A DNA stretch of 64,000 bases from the NCBI GenBank assembly GCA_905618925.1, contig CAJQTG010000008.1:1-64000 (forward strand), given 5' to 3'. This DNA is from an uncultured Candidatus Thioglobus sp. GTDB taxonomy: Bacteria; Pseudomonadota; Gammaproteobacteria; PS1; Pseudothioglobaceae. Of this stretch, positions 36,792-46,409 are shown piece after piece; the first letter of the stretch is position 1; every line of letters starts with the position of its first letter. The position numbers and the translations under genes were made by a program. The notes beneath the pieces are model-generated. The model ran no database searches. It had not been told where the DNA came from and saw only the letters and a program-made list of their open reading frames with translations.

Positions 36792-38525
36792 ATGAAATTG
36801 AACGGCGCTGAAATACTTATAGATTGTTTACAGAAGGAAGAGGTAGAGCATGTTTTTGGCTACCCTGGTGGAGCTGTACTTCATATATATGATGCCTTAG
36901 AGGCGCAAGATAAAATTACCCATATATTGGTGAGGCATGAGCAAGGTGCGGCTCATGGCGCTGATGGCTACGCAAGAGCTAATGGAAAGCCTGGTGTTGT
37001 CCTGGTAACTTCTGGTCCTGGGATTACTAATGCTGTGACAGGCATTGCTACTGCCCATATGGATTCTATACCAATGGTTATTATTTCTGGTCAAGTTCCT
37101 TCACCATTAATTGGAATGGATGCCTTCCAAGAAGTTGATGCAACTGGAATTACACGCTCATGTGTTAAGCATAATTTTCTAATTAGAGATATTAGTGAAA
37201 TTGCTATGACTGTTAAGAAGGCTTTTCATATTGCCACTACTGGAAGACCTGGCCCTGTTGTAATTGATATTCCTAAGGATATAACAATTGCCAAGATGGA
37301 AGTTGAAGAATATCCTACGACTATTGAGATGCGTTCATATAAGCCAACTATCAAAGCAAGTGATCGTCAAATCAAAAAAGCAGCAGAAATGTTAGCAAAC
37401 TCGAAAAGACCCATTCTTTATGCTGGTGGTGGTTGTGTTATTGGTAATGCTTCTAAAGAGCTTCGTGAATTTACACGTATGGTTGGATTCCCAATTACTC
37501 AAACTCTAATGGGCTTAGGTACCTATCCAATGACTGACAAGCAATCCCTTGGAATGCTTGGAATGCATGGAACTTATGAGGCTAATATGGCAATGCATGG
37601 TTCTGACTGCGTGGTTGCTATTGGTTCTCGATTCGACGACAGAATTACAGGAAACTTAGAAAAATTTTGCCCTACTGCAAAATTTATTCATATTGATATT
37701 GATCCATCTCAAATTTCAAAGAATGTTGTAGCTCACATTCCAATTGTTGGGCAAACAAAGCAAGTTCTTCAGGCTTTAATTGATCAAATGAAAGATAAAA
37801 AACTTGAGGATATTTCTAAATGGTGGTCTCAAATTGAAGAATGGAGAAAGGTTGACTCGTTAGCTTATAAAAAATCTTCAGGAGTTATTAAGCCACAGAC
37901 AGTTATTGAAATGCTCTATGAAGTTACTAAGGGAAAAGCAATCGTTACTTCAGATGTTGGTCAGCATCAAATGTGGGCTGCACAATATTATTTATTTGAT
38001 GAGCCTAGGCAGTGGATTAACTCGGGCGGTCTAGGAACTATGGGTTTTGGACTTCCAGCTGCTATGGGCGCTAAACTTGCAATGCCAGACAGAGATGTGG
38101 CATGTGTTACGGGTGATGGTAGTATTCAAATGATGCTTCAAGAGCTTTCAACCATGCTTCAATATTCGACGCCAGTAAAAATAATTAACCTTAACAATGG
38201 CTACCTTGGAATGGTTAGGCAGTGGCAAGAGTTCTTTTATGAAAAGCGTTATGCAATGTCCTATATGGACGCTCTACCTGATTTTGTAAAGCTTGCAGAA
38301 AGCTATGGTCATATGGGAATAAGGGTTGAAAAAGAAGAAGATTTAAAACCTGCGCTTATTGAAGCATTTAATCAAAAAGACCGAACTGTTTTTCTTGATA
38401 TTGTGACAGACCCATCTGAGAATGTATTTCCAATGATTCCTGCTGGTGGTGGACATAGTGATATGTTGCTTGCAGGTAGAGATGAAATGGTTTCAAAAGA
38501 TGAAACTGACTTTAACGCGGTATAG
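36792..38525 (+). CDS. ilvB: Acetolactate synthase, large (catalytic) subunit
   Basis: 577 residues. ThDP/FAD enzyme making acetolactate or acetohydroxybutyrate, the first common step of Val, Leu and Ile synthesis. 'VFGYPGGAVLHIYDAL' near 20-35, catalytic Glu in 'VRHEQGAAHGADGYARA' (Glu51), 'GSRFDDRITG' for FAD, and the ThDP motif 'GDGSIQMMLQELSTMLQYSTPVKIINLNN' near 437-465. Could equally be named ilvI; the isozyme type cannot be told by eye. The small subunit follows at 3 bp. Confidence 0.95.
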   Translation: MKLNGAEILIDCLQKEEVEHVFGYPGGAVLHIYDALEAQDKITHILVRHEQGAAHGADGYARANGKPGVVLVTSGPGITNAVTGIATAHMDSIPMVIISGQVPSPLIGMDAFQEVDATGITRSCVKHNFLIRDISEIAMTVKKAFHIATTGRPGPVVIDIPKDITIAKMEVEEYPTTIEMRSYKPTIKASDRQIKKAAEMLANSKRPILYAGGGCVIGNASKELREFTRMVGFPITQTLMGLGTYPMTDKQSLGMLGMHGTYEANMAMHGSDCVVAIGSRFDDRITGNLEKFCPTAKFIHIDIDPSQISKNVVAHIPIVGQTKQVLQALIDQMKDKKLEDISKWWSQIEEWRKVDSLAYKKSSGVIKPQTVIEMLYEVTKGKAIVTSDVGQHQMWAAQYYLFDEPRQWINSGGLGTMGFGLPAAMGAKLAMPDRDVACVTGDGSIQMMLQELSTMLQYSTPVKIINLNNGYLGMVRQWQEFFYEKRYAMSYMDALPDFVKLAESYGHMGIRVEKEEDLKPALIEAFNQKDRTVFLDIVTDPSENVFPMIPAGGGHSDMLLAGRDEMVSKDETDFNAV

Positions 38526-38528
38526 CTT

Positions 38529-39014
38529 ATGAGACATATTATTTCAGTGATACTAGAAAATGAGGCTGGAGCACTTTCAAGAGTTGCTGGTCTTTTTACT
38601 CAGCGAGGCTTTAATATTGAGTCACTAACTGTAGCCATAACGAATGATCCAAGCTTGTCTCGAATGACAATTGTATCTTCAGGTAGTGATCGAGTTTTAG
38701 AGCAAATTGTAAAACAACTTAACAAATTAATCGAAGTTGTTAAAGTTAGTGATTTGACTAGCCAAGATCATGTTGAGCGAGAATTATTGCTTGCTAAGAT
38801 TTCTTCAAATTCAAAAGAGGGCGCAAATATACAAGAATTGGTAGAGATTTTTGGTTGCAAGGTTGTCGATGTTACTGATAAAGTCTACACCATAGAGGTT
38901 TCAGGAAAATCAAAGAAAATTAATGCCTTTTTGGATGCTTTTGATCCTGCAAGCATTATTGAAGTTACAAGGACTGGAGTCACCGGGATTTCCAGAGGAA
39001 AAAAATTAATTTAA
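38529..39014 (+). CDS. ilvH: Acetolactate synthase, small regulatory subunit
   Basis: 161 residues. N-terminal ACT domain 'ISVILENEAGALSRVAGLFTQRGFNIESLTV' (4-34) binds valine for feedback inhibition, and the C-terminal domain (about 80-160, 'RELLLAKISSN', 'EVTRTGVTGISRGKK') contacts the catalytic subunit. Length and both domains are those of the IlvH-type subunit. Three bp from ilvB, 15 bp from ilvC. Confidence 0.96.
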   Translation: MRHIISVILENEAGALSRVAGLFTQRGFNIESLTVAITNDPSLSRMTIVSSGSDRVLEQIVKQLNKLIEVVKVSDLTSQDHVERELLLAKISSNSKEGANIQELVEIFGCKVVDVTDKVYTIEVSGKSKKINAFLDAFDPASIIEVTRTGVTGISRGKKLI

Positions 39015-39020
39015 ATTTAA

Positions 39021-40034
<1,014 letters not shown>

Positions 40035-40071
40035 TTAAATTTTAATATTGTCAGCTTAACTTTAAGCAGTC

Positions 40072-40839
40072 ATGACAGAAAATAAACCAAGAAATAGAGG
40101 AATCTACTTATTGCCAAGCGTTTTAACAACGTTTGGCATGTTTGCTGGGTTTTATTCTATTATTGCATCAATTAATGGTGACTTTACAACGGCAGCAATT
40201 TCAATAATGATTGCCATGTTATGGGACACTTTAGATGGGCGAGTTGCTAGGTTAACAAATACTCAAAGTGCTTTTGGTGCTGAGTATGATTCTTTAGCTG
40301 ATTTAGTTTCATTTGGTTTAGCTCCAGCTCTTCTGGTTTATTTGTGGGGTTTCTCTGGCTTAGGAAGGTTTGGCTGGTTTGCGGCGTTTATTTATTTAGC
40401 TTGCGCTGCTTTGCGTCTTGCTAGGTTTAATACACAAGTAGACTCTGCTGATAAGCGATACTTTCAGGGCTTGCCTTCGCCAGCTGCTGCAGGCGTAATA
40501 GCTACAATGATATGGCTTAAAATTTGGGCATATGCTTTTTTTGATTCAGATGTAATTTCAATAGGTTACATAGGCTACTATCTTGGTGCTGTAATAACTA
40601 TTGTTTGTGGTCTTCTTATGGTTAGCAATGTTCGGTATTACAGTTTTAAAGAATTGGATGCAAAGAAGGCTTCATTTCGATTTCTTTTGGCTATTGTTCT
40701 TAGTTTAATTGTGCTGCTTTATAAGCCTAATATTGTTTTATTTACTGGGTTTTTCCTGTACTTGCTTTCAGGTCCATTTATTACTATTATTGGTATTAAT
40801 AAAAGGCGCATTGAGAAAAAAAAGAGTAAGACAACTTAA
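40072..40839 (+). CDS. pssA: CDP-diacylglycerol-serine O-phosphatidyltransferase
   Basis: 255 residues with about eight membrane helices. The CDP-alcohol phosphotransferase signature is visible as 'DTLDGRVARLTNTQSAFGAEYDSLADLVSFG' (DGxxAR...GxxxDxxxD) near 45-75. It joins serine to CDP-diacylglycerol to start phosphatidylserine/ethanolamine synthesis, the membrane-integral type II enzyme. Its place between ilvC and leuA is a common neighbourhood in beta- and gammaproteobacteria; serine is supplied by the serABC genes elsewhere in this window. Confidence 0.94.
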   Translation: MTENKPRNRGIYLLPSVLTTFGMFAGFYSIIASINGDFTTAAISIMIAMLWDTLDGRVARLTNTQSAFGAEYDSLADLVSFGLAPALLVYLWGFSGLGRFGWFAAFIYLACAALRLARFNTQVDSADKRYFQGLPSPAAAGVIATMIWLKIWAYAFFDSDVISIGYIGYYLGAVITIVCGLLMVSNVRYYSFKELDAKKASFRFLLAIVLSLIVLLYKPNIVLFTGFFLYLLSGPFITIIGINKRRIEKKKSKTT

Positions 40840-40860
40840 GTTGCTTTATAATCTTCACTT

Positions 40861-40935
40861 ATGACTATGTACTTTAATTTATTCACTTTACTTTCACTAA
40901 GCAAGCTCTTTGCTTTGTTGCGATTATTGCCGTAA
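40861..40935 (+). CDS. leuL: Leucine-rich leader peptide of leuA
   Basis: A 24-codon open frame between pssA and leuA: Met-Thr-Met-Tyr-Phe-Asn-Leu, then nine Leu in total, at positions 7, 10, 11, 13, 16, 19, 20, 22 and 23, using six different codons (TTA, CTT, CTA, CTC, TTG and others). The stop sits in the loop of the first downstream hairpin. Such a peptide is the signature of transcription attenuation by leucyl-tRNA levels in leu operons. Not a typical coding gene, and no strong ribosome-binding site is visible before the ATG. Confidence 0.8.
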   Translation: MTMYFNLFTLLSLSKLFALLRLLP

Positions 40936-40967
40936 GGCAATAATAATCATAATAGACGAAAGTCTAT
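40923..40967 (+). promoter_or_regulatory. Two GNRA-loop hairpins in the leuA leader
   Basis: Hairpin 1: a perfect 9-bp stem (40923-40931 with 40936-40944) closed by GTAA, overlapping the end of the leucine-rich frame. Hairpin 2: a perfect 6-bp stem (40952-40957 with 40962-40967) closed by GAAA. No T run follows either, so a classic intrinsic terminator is not formed; control by ribosome position on RNA structure, or by Rho, is more likely. Confidence 0.65.
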
Positions 40968-41011
40968 CACTAAAACTTAAGATAAAATTCGTAAAATAAA
41001 AGGAGCAAGTG

Positions 41012-42544
41012 ATGTCCAAAAAACTAATAATATTTGATACAACATTGCGAGATGGAGAGCAATCACCTGGTGCATCAATGACCAAGGATGAAAAAGTTCG
41101 TATCGCTAAAAGTTTAGAAAAAATGAGAGTTGATGTTATTGAGGCTGGTTTTGCAATTGCATCTCAAGGTGATTTTGAGGCAGTTCAAGCAGTCGCAAAA
41201 GCAGTCAAAGACTCAACAGTATGCTCGTTAGCAAGAGCACTCGATAAAGATATTGATAGAGCAGGTGAGTCAATTAAAGGTGCAAATTCAGCTCGAATTC
41301 ATACTTTCATAGCAACCTCTGATATTCATATGAAGATGAAGCTAAGAATGACGCCTGATGAAGTTGTCACTCAAGCAATTCGCTCTGTTAAAAGGGCAAC
41401 AAAGTTCACTGATAATATTGAGTTTAGCCCAGAAGATGCTGGTCGTTCAGATATTGACTTCCTTTGTCGAATAATTGAGTCAGCTATCAATGCTGGAGCA
41501 ACAACAATTAATATTCCAGATACAGTTGGATACAATATTCCTCATCAATTTGGTGAAACAATGAGAGAGTTAATAGAAAGAATTCCAAATTCTGATAAGG
41601 CAATTTTTTCTGCGCACTGTCATAATGATTTAGGTCTTGCAGTTTCTAATTCTCTTTCAGCAGTTTTAAATGGTGCAAGACAAATTGAATGTACAATTAA
41701 TGGATTAGGAGAAAGAGCTGGAAATACTTCTCTTGAAGAAGTTGTTATGGCTGTTCGAACTCGGCAGGATGTATTTGGAATAGATACAAATATTGATGCT
41801 ACTGGAATTCTTGCTGCCTCTAGATTAGTGTCTTCTATAACTGGATTTGTTGTTCAGCCAAATAAGGCCATAGTTGGAGCCAATGCTTTTGCGCATGAAG
41901 CGGGAATCCACCAGGATGGAGTTCTTAAGCATCGAGAAACCTATGAGATCATGAGAGCAGAGGACGTTGGTTGGAATAAGAATTCATTGGTTCTTGGTAA
42001 ACATTCTGGCCGTAATGCTTTTAAAGCTAGGCTTCGAGAATTAGGTATTGAATTTGATTCAGATGAGACATTAAATGATGCTTTTTCTAGATTTAAAACT
42101 TTAGCTGATAAAAAGCATGATATTTTTGATGAAGATCTTCAGGCTTTGGTTTCAGATGCCCAAACTGAGCCATCTGAAACTATTCAATTGGTTTCACTCA
42201 AAGTCTCTGCCGAATCTGGAAAAGAAAATACTGCAGTCGTAACGCTGTCGATAAATGGCAATGAACAAAGCGCTTCAGCTAAAACATCTGGAGCTGTTGA
42301 CGCTACGTTTAATGCTATTCTATCCTTAGTTGATATAGATCCAAAACTTCAATTATATTCTGTAACAAATGTAACTCAAGGAACCGACTCTCTTGGAGAG
42401 GTAAATGTTCGCTTGGAGTATGAAGGAAAAATTGTAAATGGACAGGGGGTTGATACTGATATTATTACTTCCTCAGCTAAAGCATATGTCAATGCTCTTA
42501 ATAAAGTAATGGCAAATGTTGAGCGTGCTCATCCGCAGATATGA
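41012..42544 (+). CDS. leuA: 2-isopropylmalate synthase
   Basis: 510 residues. Condenses acetyl-CoA with 2-oxoisovalerate, first step of leucine synthesis. '[18 protein letters not shown]' opens the TIM barrel, metal ligands are in '[16 protein letters not shown]', '[14 protein letters not shown]' is next, and '[20 protein letters not shown]' is at the subdomain; the C-terminal leucine-sensing LeuA_dimer domain covers about 385-505. I start at ATG 41012, 6 nt after AAGGAG, rather than the GTG one codon earlier. Preceded by the leader peptide; overlaps the next gene by ATGA. Confidence 0.96.
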   Translation: MSKKLIIFDTTLRDGEQSPGASMTKDEKVRIAKSLEKMRVDVIEAGFAIASQGDFEAVQAVAKAVKDSTVCSLARALDKDIDRAGESIKGANSARIHTFIATSDIHMKMKLRMTPDEVVTQAIRSVKRATKFTDNIEFSPEDAGRSDIDFLCRIIESAINAGATTINIPDTVGYNIPHQFGETMRELIERIPNSDKAIFSAHCHNDLGLAVSNSLSAVLNGARQIECTINGLGERAGNTSLEEVVMAVRTRQDVFGIDTNIDATGILAASRLVSSITGFVVQPNKAIVGANAFAHEAGIHQDGVLKHRETYEIMRAEDVGWNKNSLVLGKHSGRNAFKARLRELGIEFDSDETLNDAFSRFKTLADKKHDIFDEDLQALVSDAQTEPSETIQLVSLKVSAESGKENTAVVTLSINGNEQSASAKTSGAVDATFNAILSLVDIDPKLQLYSVTNVTQGTDSLGEVNVRLEYEGKIVNGQGVDTDIITSSAKAYVNALNKVMANVERAHPQI

Positions 42545-42954
42545 CTATGCAGTTAAGAAATCAATATCTTGAGGCTTTAGGAATTCCAGATTTTCTCTAT
42601 TCTAAAATTGAGCCAAAAAAACCTCCTGAACCATTACTAAAGCTTTTAATAGTTGAGGTAGGAGCTCAAGATTCATTTTGCTCAAAAGGTGATAGTCAAA
42701 ACTTATTAATAAAGATGCTTGCATCGATCGACTTAAGTATTAAAAGTGCTCAACTTGTTTCACTTGAAAAAAATCTTATTGATGAATATATAAAAAATAA
42801 TCCTTCAGAGGCTGTAATGATAATGGGCTCTTCTTATGAGCCGATCAAGTCAGATATTTTTTTAATGGATCATCCAAGAGACATTCTAAAGAATTCAAGT
42901 CTGAAGCGTGAATCCTGGGAGATTTTAAAAAAGGTTAAGCAATGTCTCAAATAG
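42541..42954 (+). CDS. Probable DNA polymerase III psi subunit (HolD-like)
   Basis: 137 residues, no close family by obvious motif. The pattern matches HolD: a short N-terminal '[14 protein letters not shown]' (E. coli: 'WQLQQLGITQW'), a central alpha/beta domain with beta strand 'LLIVEVGAQ', and a C-terminal helix '[19 protein letters not shown]' aligning with HolD's 'SPALTDLRANPTARAALWQQI'. Psi links the clamp loader to chi and SSB. The call rests on architecture and short matches seen by eye. It is coupled to leuA by ATGA and overlaps queH by 13 bp. Confidence 0.5.
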   Translation: MTMQLRNQYLEALGIPDFLYSKIEPKKPPEPLLKLLIVEVGAQDSFCSKGDSQNLLIKMLASIDLSIKSAQLVSLEKNLIDEYIKNNPSEAVMIMGSSYEPIKSDIFLMDHPRDILKNSSLKRESWEILKKVKQCLK

Positions 42955-43634
42955 ATTATTCGCTTAACTCATATAAGAGGCCTAAATTAGAAACTCCCAA
43001 TGGTGAAAAAAAACTATTAATGCATTCATGTTGCGCTCCTTGTGCAGGAGAAATTATGGAGGCTTTGGCTGCATCTGAGATTGAAACAACGATTTTTTTC
43101 TATAATCCAAATATTCATCCTTTTGATGAGTATGAACTTAGAAAAGAAGAAAATATTCGTTTTGCAAAAAAACTTGGTATGCCAATTATTGATGCTGATT
43201 ATGACCGTGATGAGTGGTTTTCCAGAACAAAAGGCCAAGAAAACGAACCAGAAAGAGGAAAGAGGTGTTCTACTTGTTTTGATATGAGATTTCAAAAAAC
43301 AGCTAAATATGCCTCTGAAAATAATTTTGAAATTATTTCTTCAACACTTGGAATTTCTCGCTGGAAAGATATGAAGCAAATTAATGATTCAGGTGCTAGA
43401 TCTTCAGAGCCTCACAATGTTCCTTATTGGGATTTTAATTGGCGGAAGCAAGGAGGATCTTCTAGAATGCTCGAATTATCAAAGCAAGAAAACTTCTATC
43501 AGCAGGAATATTGTGGATGTGTCTACTCCTTAAGAGATACTAATAATTGGAGAGTCTCAAGGGGTCGAGACAGGATTGAACGAGGAGTTAAGTTCTATCA
43601 AGAAGCTAAATTAAAATTATCTCAACTAGACTAG
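42942..43634 (+). CDS. queH: Epoxyqueuosine reductase QueH
   Basis: 230 residues. QueH is the cobalamin-independent replacement for QueG in the last step of queuosine synthesis. Cys-rich motifs: '[11 protein letters not shown]' (28-38), '[11 protein letters not shown]' near 109-119 and '[10 protein letters not shown]' near 187-196, which together bind the iron-sulfur cluster and metal. '[15 protein letters not shown]' is a family block. The queE gene is 33 kb away, so the pathway is dispersed. Convergent with argF, with a 4-bp overlap. Confidence 0.92.
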   Translation: MSQIDYSLNSYKRPKLETPNGEKKLLMHSCCAPCAGEIMEALAASEIETTIFFYNPNIHPFDEYELRKEENIRFAKKLGMPIIDADYDRDEWFSRTKGQENEPERGKRCSTCFDMRFQKTAKYASENNFEIISSTLGISRWKDMKQINDSGARSSEPHNVPYWDFNWRKQGGSSRMLELSKQENFYQQEYCGCVYSLRDTNNWRVSRGRDRIERGVKFYQEAKLKLSQLD

Positions 43635-44533
43635 TTTTCAATTAGATACAGTAGTAGTGATTTCTGAACATGAAGTCGATTTTCTGCTTCACTCCAAACA
43701 ACGCTCTGTTTTCCATCTATCACCTCTGTACTAACCTCTTTACCTCGATAGGCTGGGAGGCAATGCATAAATAGTGCATTATCTTTAGCCTGACCCATCA
43801 ATTTTTGATCAACTTGAAAGCCCTTAAACGCTGTTTCTCGCTGTTTTATTTCTAATTCTTGACCCATGCTGGTCCAAACATCTGTAACGATAATGTCAGC
43901 ATCTCTGCAAGCATCTTTAGGATTTTCAAAGAAACTGATATTTTTTTTATATTTTTCAATAAATGTATCAGAAGGCTCATAGCCAGATGGAGTTGCAATT
44001 GAAAGCTCAAAATCAAATATTGCAGCAGCCTGCATATATGTTTGACAAACATTACAGCCATCTCCAATCCATGCTATTTTTTTACCTTTGATTGACCCCC
44101 TATGTTCTTGATAAGTCATTAAGTCAGCAAGTATTTGACAAGGATGAGATTCATCTGAAAGGGCATTAATAACTGGCTTACTAGAGTGTTTTGAAAACTC
44201 AACAATATCTTCATGTGAGGATAGTCTTAGCATAATTGCATCAACCATTGAGCTAATGACTATAGCACTGTCGGTAATTGGCTCACCTCTTCCAAGTTGT
44301 ATGTCTTTCTCAGAGAGAAAAAGTGACTGACCGCCAAGCTGCGTCATTCCTGCTTCAAATGAGACTCTAGTTCGAGTAGAAGATTTATCAAAAATCATTG
44401 CTAAAGTTTTATTTTTAAGATTTTCATTTATGAGCCCAGACTTATGTTCTTTTTTAAGCGAGATAGCTCGATCTATAATTCCCTGTAAATCATTTTGAGA
44501 AAGTTGATCAAAGTTGATGAAATTATTTGGCAT
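43631..44533 (-). CDS. argF: Ornithine carbamoyltransferase
   Basis: 300 residues, standard. Makes citrulline from ornithine and carbamoyl phosphate. '[15 protein letters not shown]' is the carbamoyl-phosphate site, '[15 protein letters not shown]' the Gln/Pro motif, '[16 protein letters not shown]' and '[14 protein letters not shown]' (ornithine-binding Cys-Leu-Pro) complete the active site. It is 8 bp downstream of argD; the two are an arginine operon with a candidate attenuator upstream. Confidence 0.97.
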   Translation of the reverse strand: MPNNFINFDQLSQNDLQGIIDRAISLKKEHKSGLINENLKNKTLAMIFDKSSTRTRVSFEAGMTQLGGQSLFLSEKDIQLGRGEPITDSAIVISSMVDAIMLRLSSHEDIVEFSKHSSKPVINALSDESHPCQILADLMTYQEHRGSIKGKKIAWIGDGCNVCQTYMQAAAIFDFELSIATPSGYEPSDTFIEKYKKNISFFENPKDACRDADIIVTDVWTSMGQELEIKQRETAFKGFQVDQKLMGQAKDNALFMHCLPAYRGKEVSTEVIDGKQSVVWSEAENRLHVQKSLLLYLIEN

Positions 44534-44541
44534 AGTTATTC

Positions 44542-45705
44542 CTAAATACTAATTAGTTTTATAATCTTTTTGATTAAAATATCAATTTCTTTTTTAGATA
44601 TTATAAGTGGAGGCAGCATTCGAATAGAATTACCAGTGATGTTTATTAAAAGCCTATCATCTAGGGCTTTTTGAGTGAGCTTACTGCAATCAATAATCTT
44701 TTCATCAAGTCCAATACCAATCATAAGTCCTTTAATTCGTAACTCTTTCACAACATTTAAAGCCATTATCTTTGATTTAAATTCTGACTCAAAATATTGA
44801 CTCATTTTCATTACGTTGTCTAGAATTGAGTCATTCTCAAAGACGTCAAGAACACTTGAGGCTACTCCTGTTACTAGTGGGTTTCCTCCAAAGGTTGAAC
44901 CATGGGTTCCTGGAGTGAGCATTTGAGCAGCTTTACCTTTAGCAAGGCAAGCTCCAATTGGAACACCGTTGCCTAAGCCTTTAGCTAGGCAGAGAATATC
45001 CGGAGTAATTTTGTTGTGTTGATGAGCAAAGAGTTTTCCTGTTCTTCCCATTCCTGCCTGAACCTCATCAAGTATATAGAGCCATTCATTTTTTTCACAA
45101 AGTGATTTGACTTTATTTAAATAATCTACTTGCGGAATTATAATGCCAGCCTCGCCTTGGATAGGTTCAAGCATTACAGCGACCACATCTTTATTTTTAC
45201 TATATTTGCTGATCGCATCAATATCATCAAAGTCAAAATGAACAAACTCACTCATTAATGGAGAGAAACCTTCTTGCACCTTGCTTTGACCTGTTGCAGA
45301 TAGAGTTGCCATAGTACGGCCATGAAAACTCTTATTTGCAGTTAAAATAATTGGACTTTGAATGTTTGTAGAACGAGCATAAAGCCTAGCAATTTTTATC
45401 GCAGCTTCATTTGCTTCTGCTCCTGAGTTTGAGAAGAAAGCTTTATCCATATTTGCTAAGTTACATAGGCGTGTTGCAAGTTTTTCTTGATTTGCAATGC
45501 GGTAAACATTTGAGGTATGAAGCAGTTTTTTTGACTGATCAATAATACTTTTTGTAATTGTAGGATGGGAATGACCGAGATTAACAACGCCAATCCCTGA
45601 AAGAGCATCAAGGTATTCATTCCCAGATGTATCAGTTAACCAGCAGCCACGACCTTTAGTAAAGGTAACCTCGAGTGGGTAGTAGTTAGACATTAAGTTT
45701 GACAT
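44542..45705 (-). CDS. argD: Acetylornithine aminotransferase
   Basis: 387 residues, a class III PLP aminotransferase. 'LDALSGIGVVNLGHSHP', 'SNSGAEANEAAIKIAR', 'HGRTMATLSATGQ', 'EPIQGEAGI', 'LDEVQAGMGRTG' and the PLP lysine in 'LCLAKGLGNGVPIGA' are in order. Converts N-acetylglutamate semialdehyde to acetylornithine. A second in-frame ATG lies four codons in. The gene begins 24 bp after a strong terminator read on the same strand, which points to attenuation. Confidence 0.95.
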   Translation of the reverse strand: MSNLMSNYYPLEVTFTKGRGCWLTDTSGNEYLDALSGIGVVNLGHSHPTITKSIIDQSKKLLHTSNVYRIANQEKLATRLCNLANMDKAFFSNSGAEANEAAIKIARLYARSTNIQSPIILTANKSFHGRTMATLSATGQSKVQEGFSPLMSEFVHFDFDDIDAISKYSKNKDVVAVMLEPIQGEAGIIIPQVDYLNKVKSLCEKNEWLYILDEVQAGMGRTGKLFAHQHNKITPDILCLAKGLGNGVPIGACLAKGKAAQMLTPGTHGSTFGGNPLVTGVASSVLDVFENDSILDNVMKMSQYFESEFKSKIMALNVVKELRIKGLMIGIGLDEKIIDCSKLTQKALDDRLLINITGNSIRMLPPLIISKKEIDILIKKIIKLISI

Positions 45706-45728
45706 AAAAAAAATCCCAGTTGATAAAT

Positions 45729-45754
45729 AAAAAAAGCCCCATTATGGGGCTTTT
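45729..45754 (-). terminator. Intrinsic terminator in the argD leader
   Basis: A 10-bp stem AAAAGCCCCA/TGGGGCTTTT (45732-45741 with 45745-45754, loop TTA), followed on the minus strand by seven T. It lies 24 bp before the argD start on the coding strand, so it would stop transcription before argD unless bypassed. Confidence 0.85.
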
Positions 45755-45775
45755 GAATCTAAGTTATTTGCCAGA

Positions 45776-45865
45776 TTAAGGTAAATTAGCCACCATTAAT
45801 GAATAAACTTGAAGACAAGATCTTCGAGAAGTGTAAGGTCTTAAACAGCGTGATTCAGATAACAT
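45776..45865 (-). CDS. Candidate arginine leader peptide
   Basis: A 29-codon open frame read toward argD, ending 22 bp before the terminator. It contains four Arg codons (CGC at 6, AGA at 9, CGA and AGA together at 14-15) and a downstream stretch TGGTGGCT that can pair with AGCCCCA of the terminator stem, as an antiterminator would. TATAAT (minus strand, 45896-45901) lies just upstream. No good ribosome-binding site precedes the ATG, which lowers confidence; it may instead be a non-coding leader. Confidence 0.4.
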   Translation of the reverse strand: MLSESRCLRPYTSRRSCLQVYSLMVANLP

Positions 45866-46035
45866 TTCAGTCTTAAAATACAAATTAAAAGAATTATTAT
45901 ATCCTAATTTTTACATTCATACTTTCTGTAATTTACTCAATATAAAAGATAAAAAAGTTAAATATTAAGACTAATTTATGACACAATATATTTGCAAGAA
46001 ACATAATTTTATTTCATTAATCTAAGGAGTAAAAA
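45866..46035. other. Divergent regulatory region between argD leader and hpf
   Basis: Apart from the argD-leader -10 box and the hpf ribosome-binding site (AAGGAG at 46024-46029), I see only AT-rich sequence with no gene, tRNA or repeat. Confidence 0.6.
45896..45901 (-). promoter_or_regulatory. -10 box of the argD leader transcript
   Basis: TATAAT on the minus strand, 31 bp before the leader ATG. No recognisable -35 at normal spacing. A transcript from here to the terminator would be about 160 nt. Confidence 0.45.
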
Positions 46036-46329
46036 ATGCAACTTAACCTTTCTGGTCATCATCTTGATATTACATCTTCTATCAGGCAGCATACGAGCGA
46101 TAAACTCATAAAAATAAAGCATCATTTTGATAACGTGATGAATGTTAATATGATTTTAGAAGTGCAAAAAGATCTTCAAACAGCTGAAGCAACTATCCAT
46201 GTTAGTGGAGCTGATTTGTTTGCAAAAGCCCAAAGTAATGATATGTACGTATCTATTGATCAACTAATCAATAAGCTTGATTCTCAGATAATTAAGCACA
46301 AAGAAAAACTACATAACCACAGAGCTTAG
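46036..46329 (+). CDS. hpf: Ribosome hibernation-promoting factor
   Basis: 97 residues, the short form of the HPF/YfiA/RaiA family. 'LNLSGHHLDITSSIRQHTSDKLIKIKHHFDNV' and 'ATIHVSGADLFAKAQSNDMYVSIDQLINKLDSQIIKHKEK' give the beta-alpha-beta-beta-beta-alpha fold and the basic C-terminal helix. It binds the 30S decoding site in stationary or starved cells. Usually next to rpoN and ptsN in gammaproteobacteria; here it stands before mgtE, so that cluster is broken. Confidence 0.93.
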   Translation: MQLNLSGHHLDITSSIRQHTSDKLIKIKHHFDNVMNVNMILEVQKDLQTAEATIHVSGADLFAKAQSNDMYVSIDQLINKLDSQIIKHKEKLHNHRA

Positions 46330-46409
46330 TTTATATAAATTATAATATGATGTAATAACTGCATATCAAGTTAAGCTTGTTATGCAGTGTTAACTATTGG
46401 ATTATAAAT

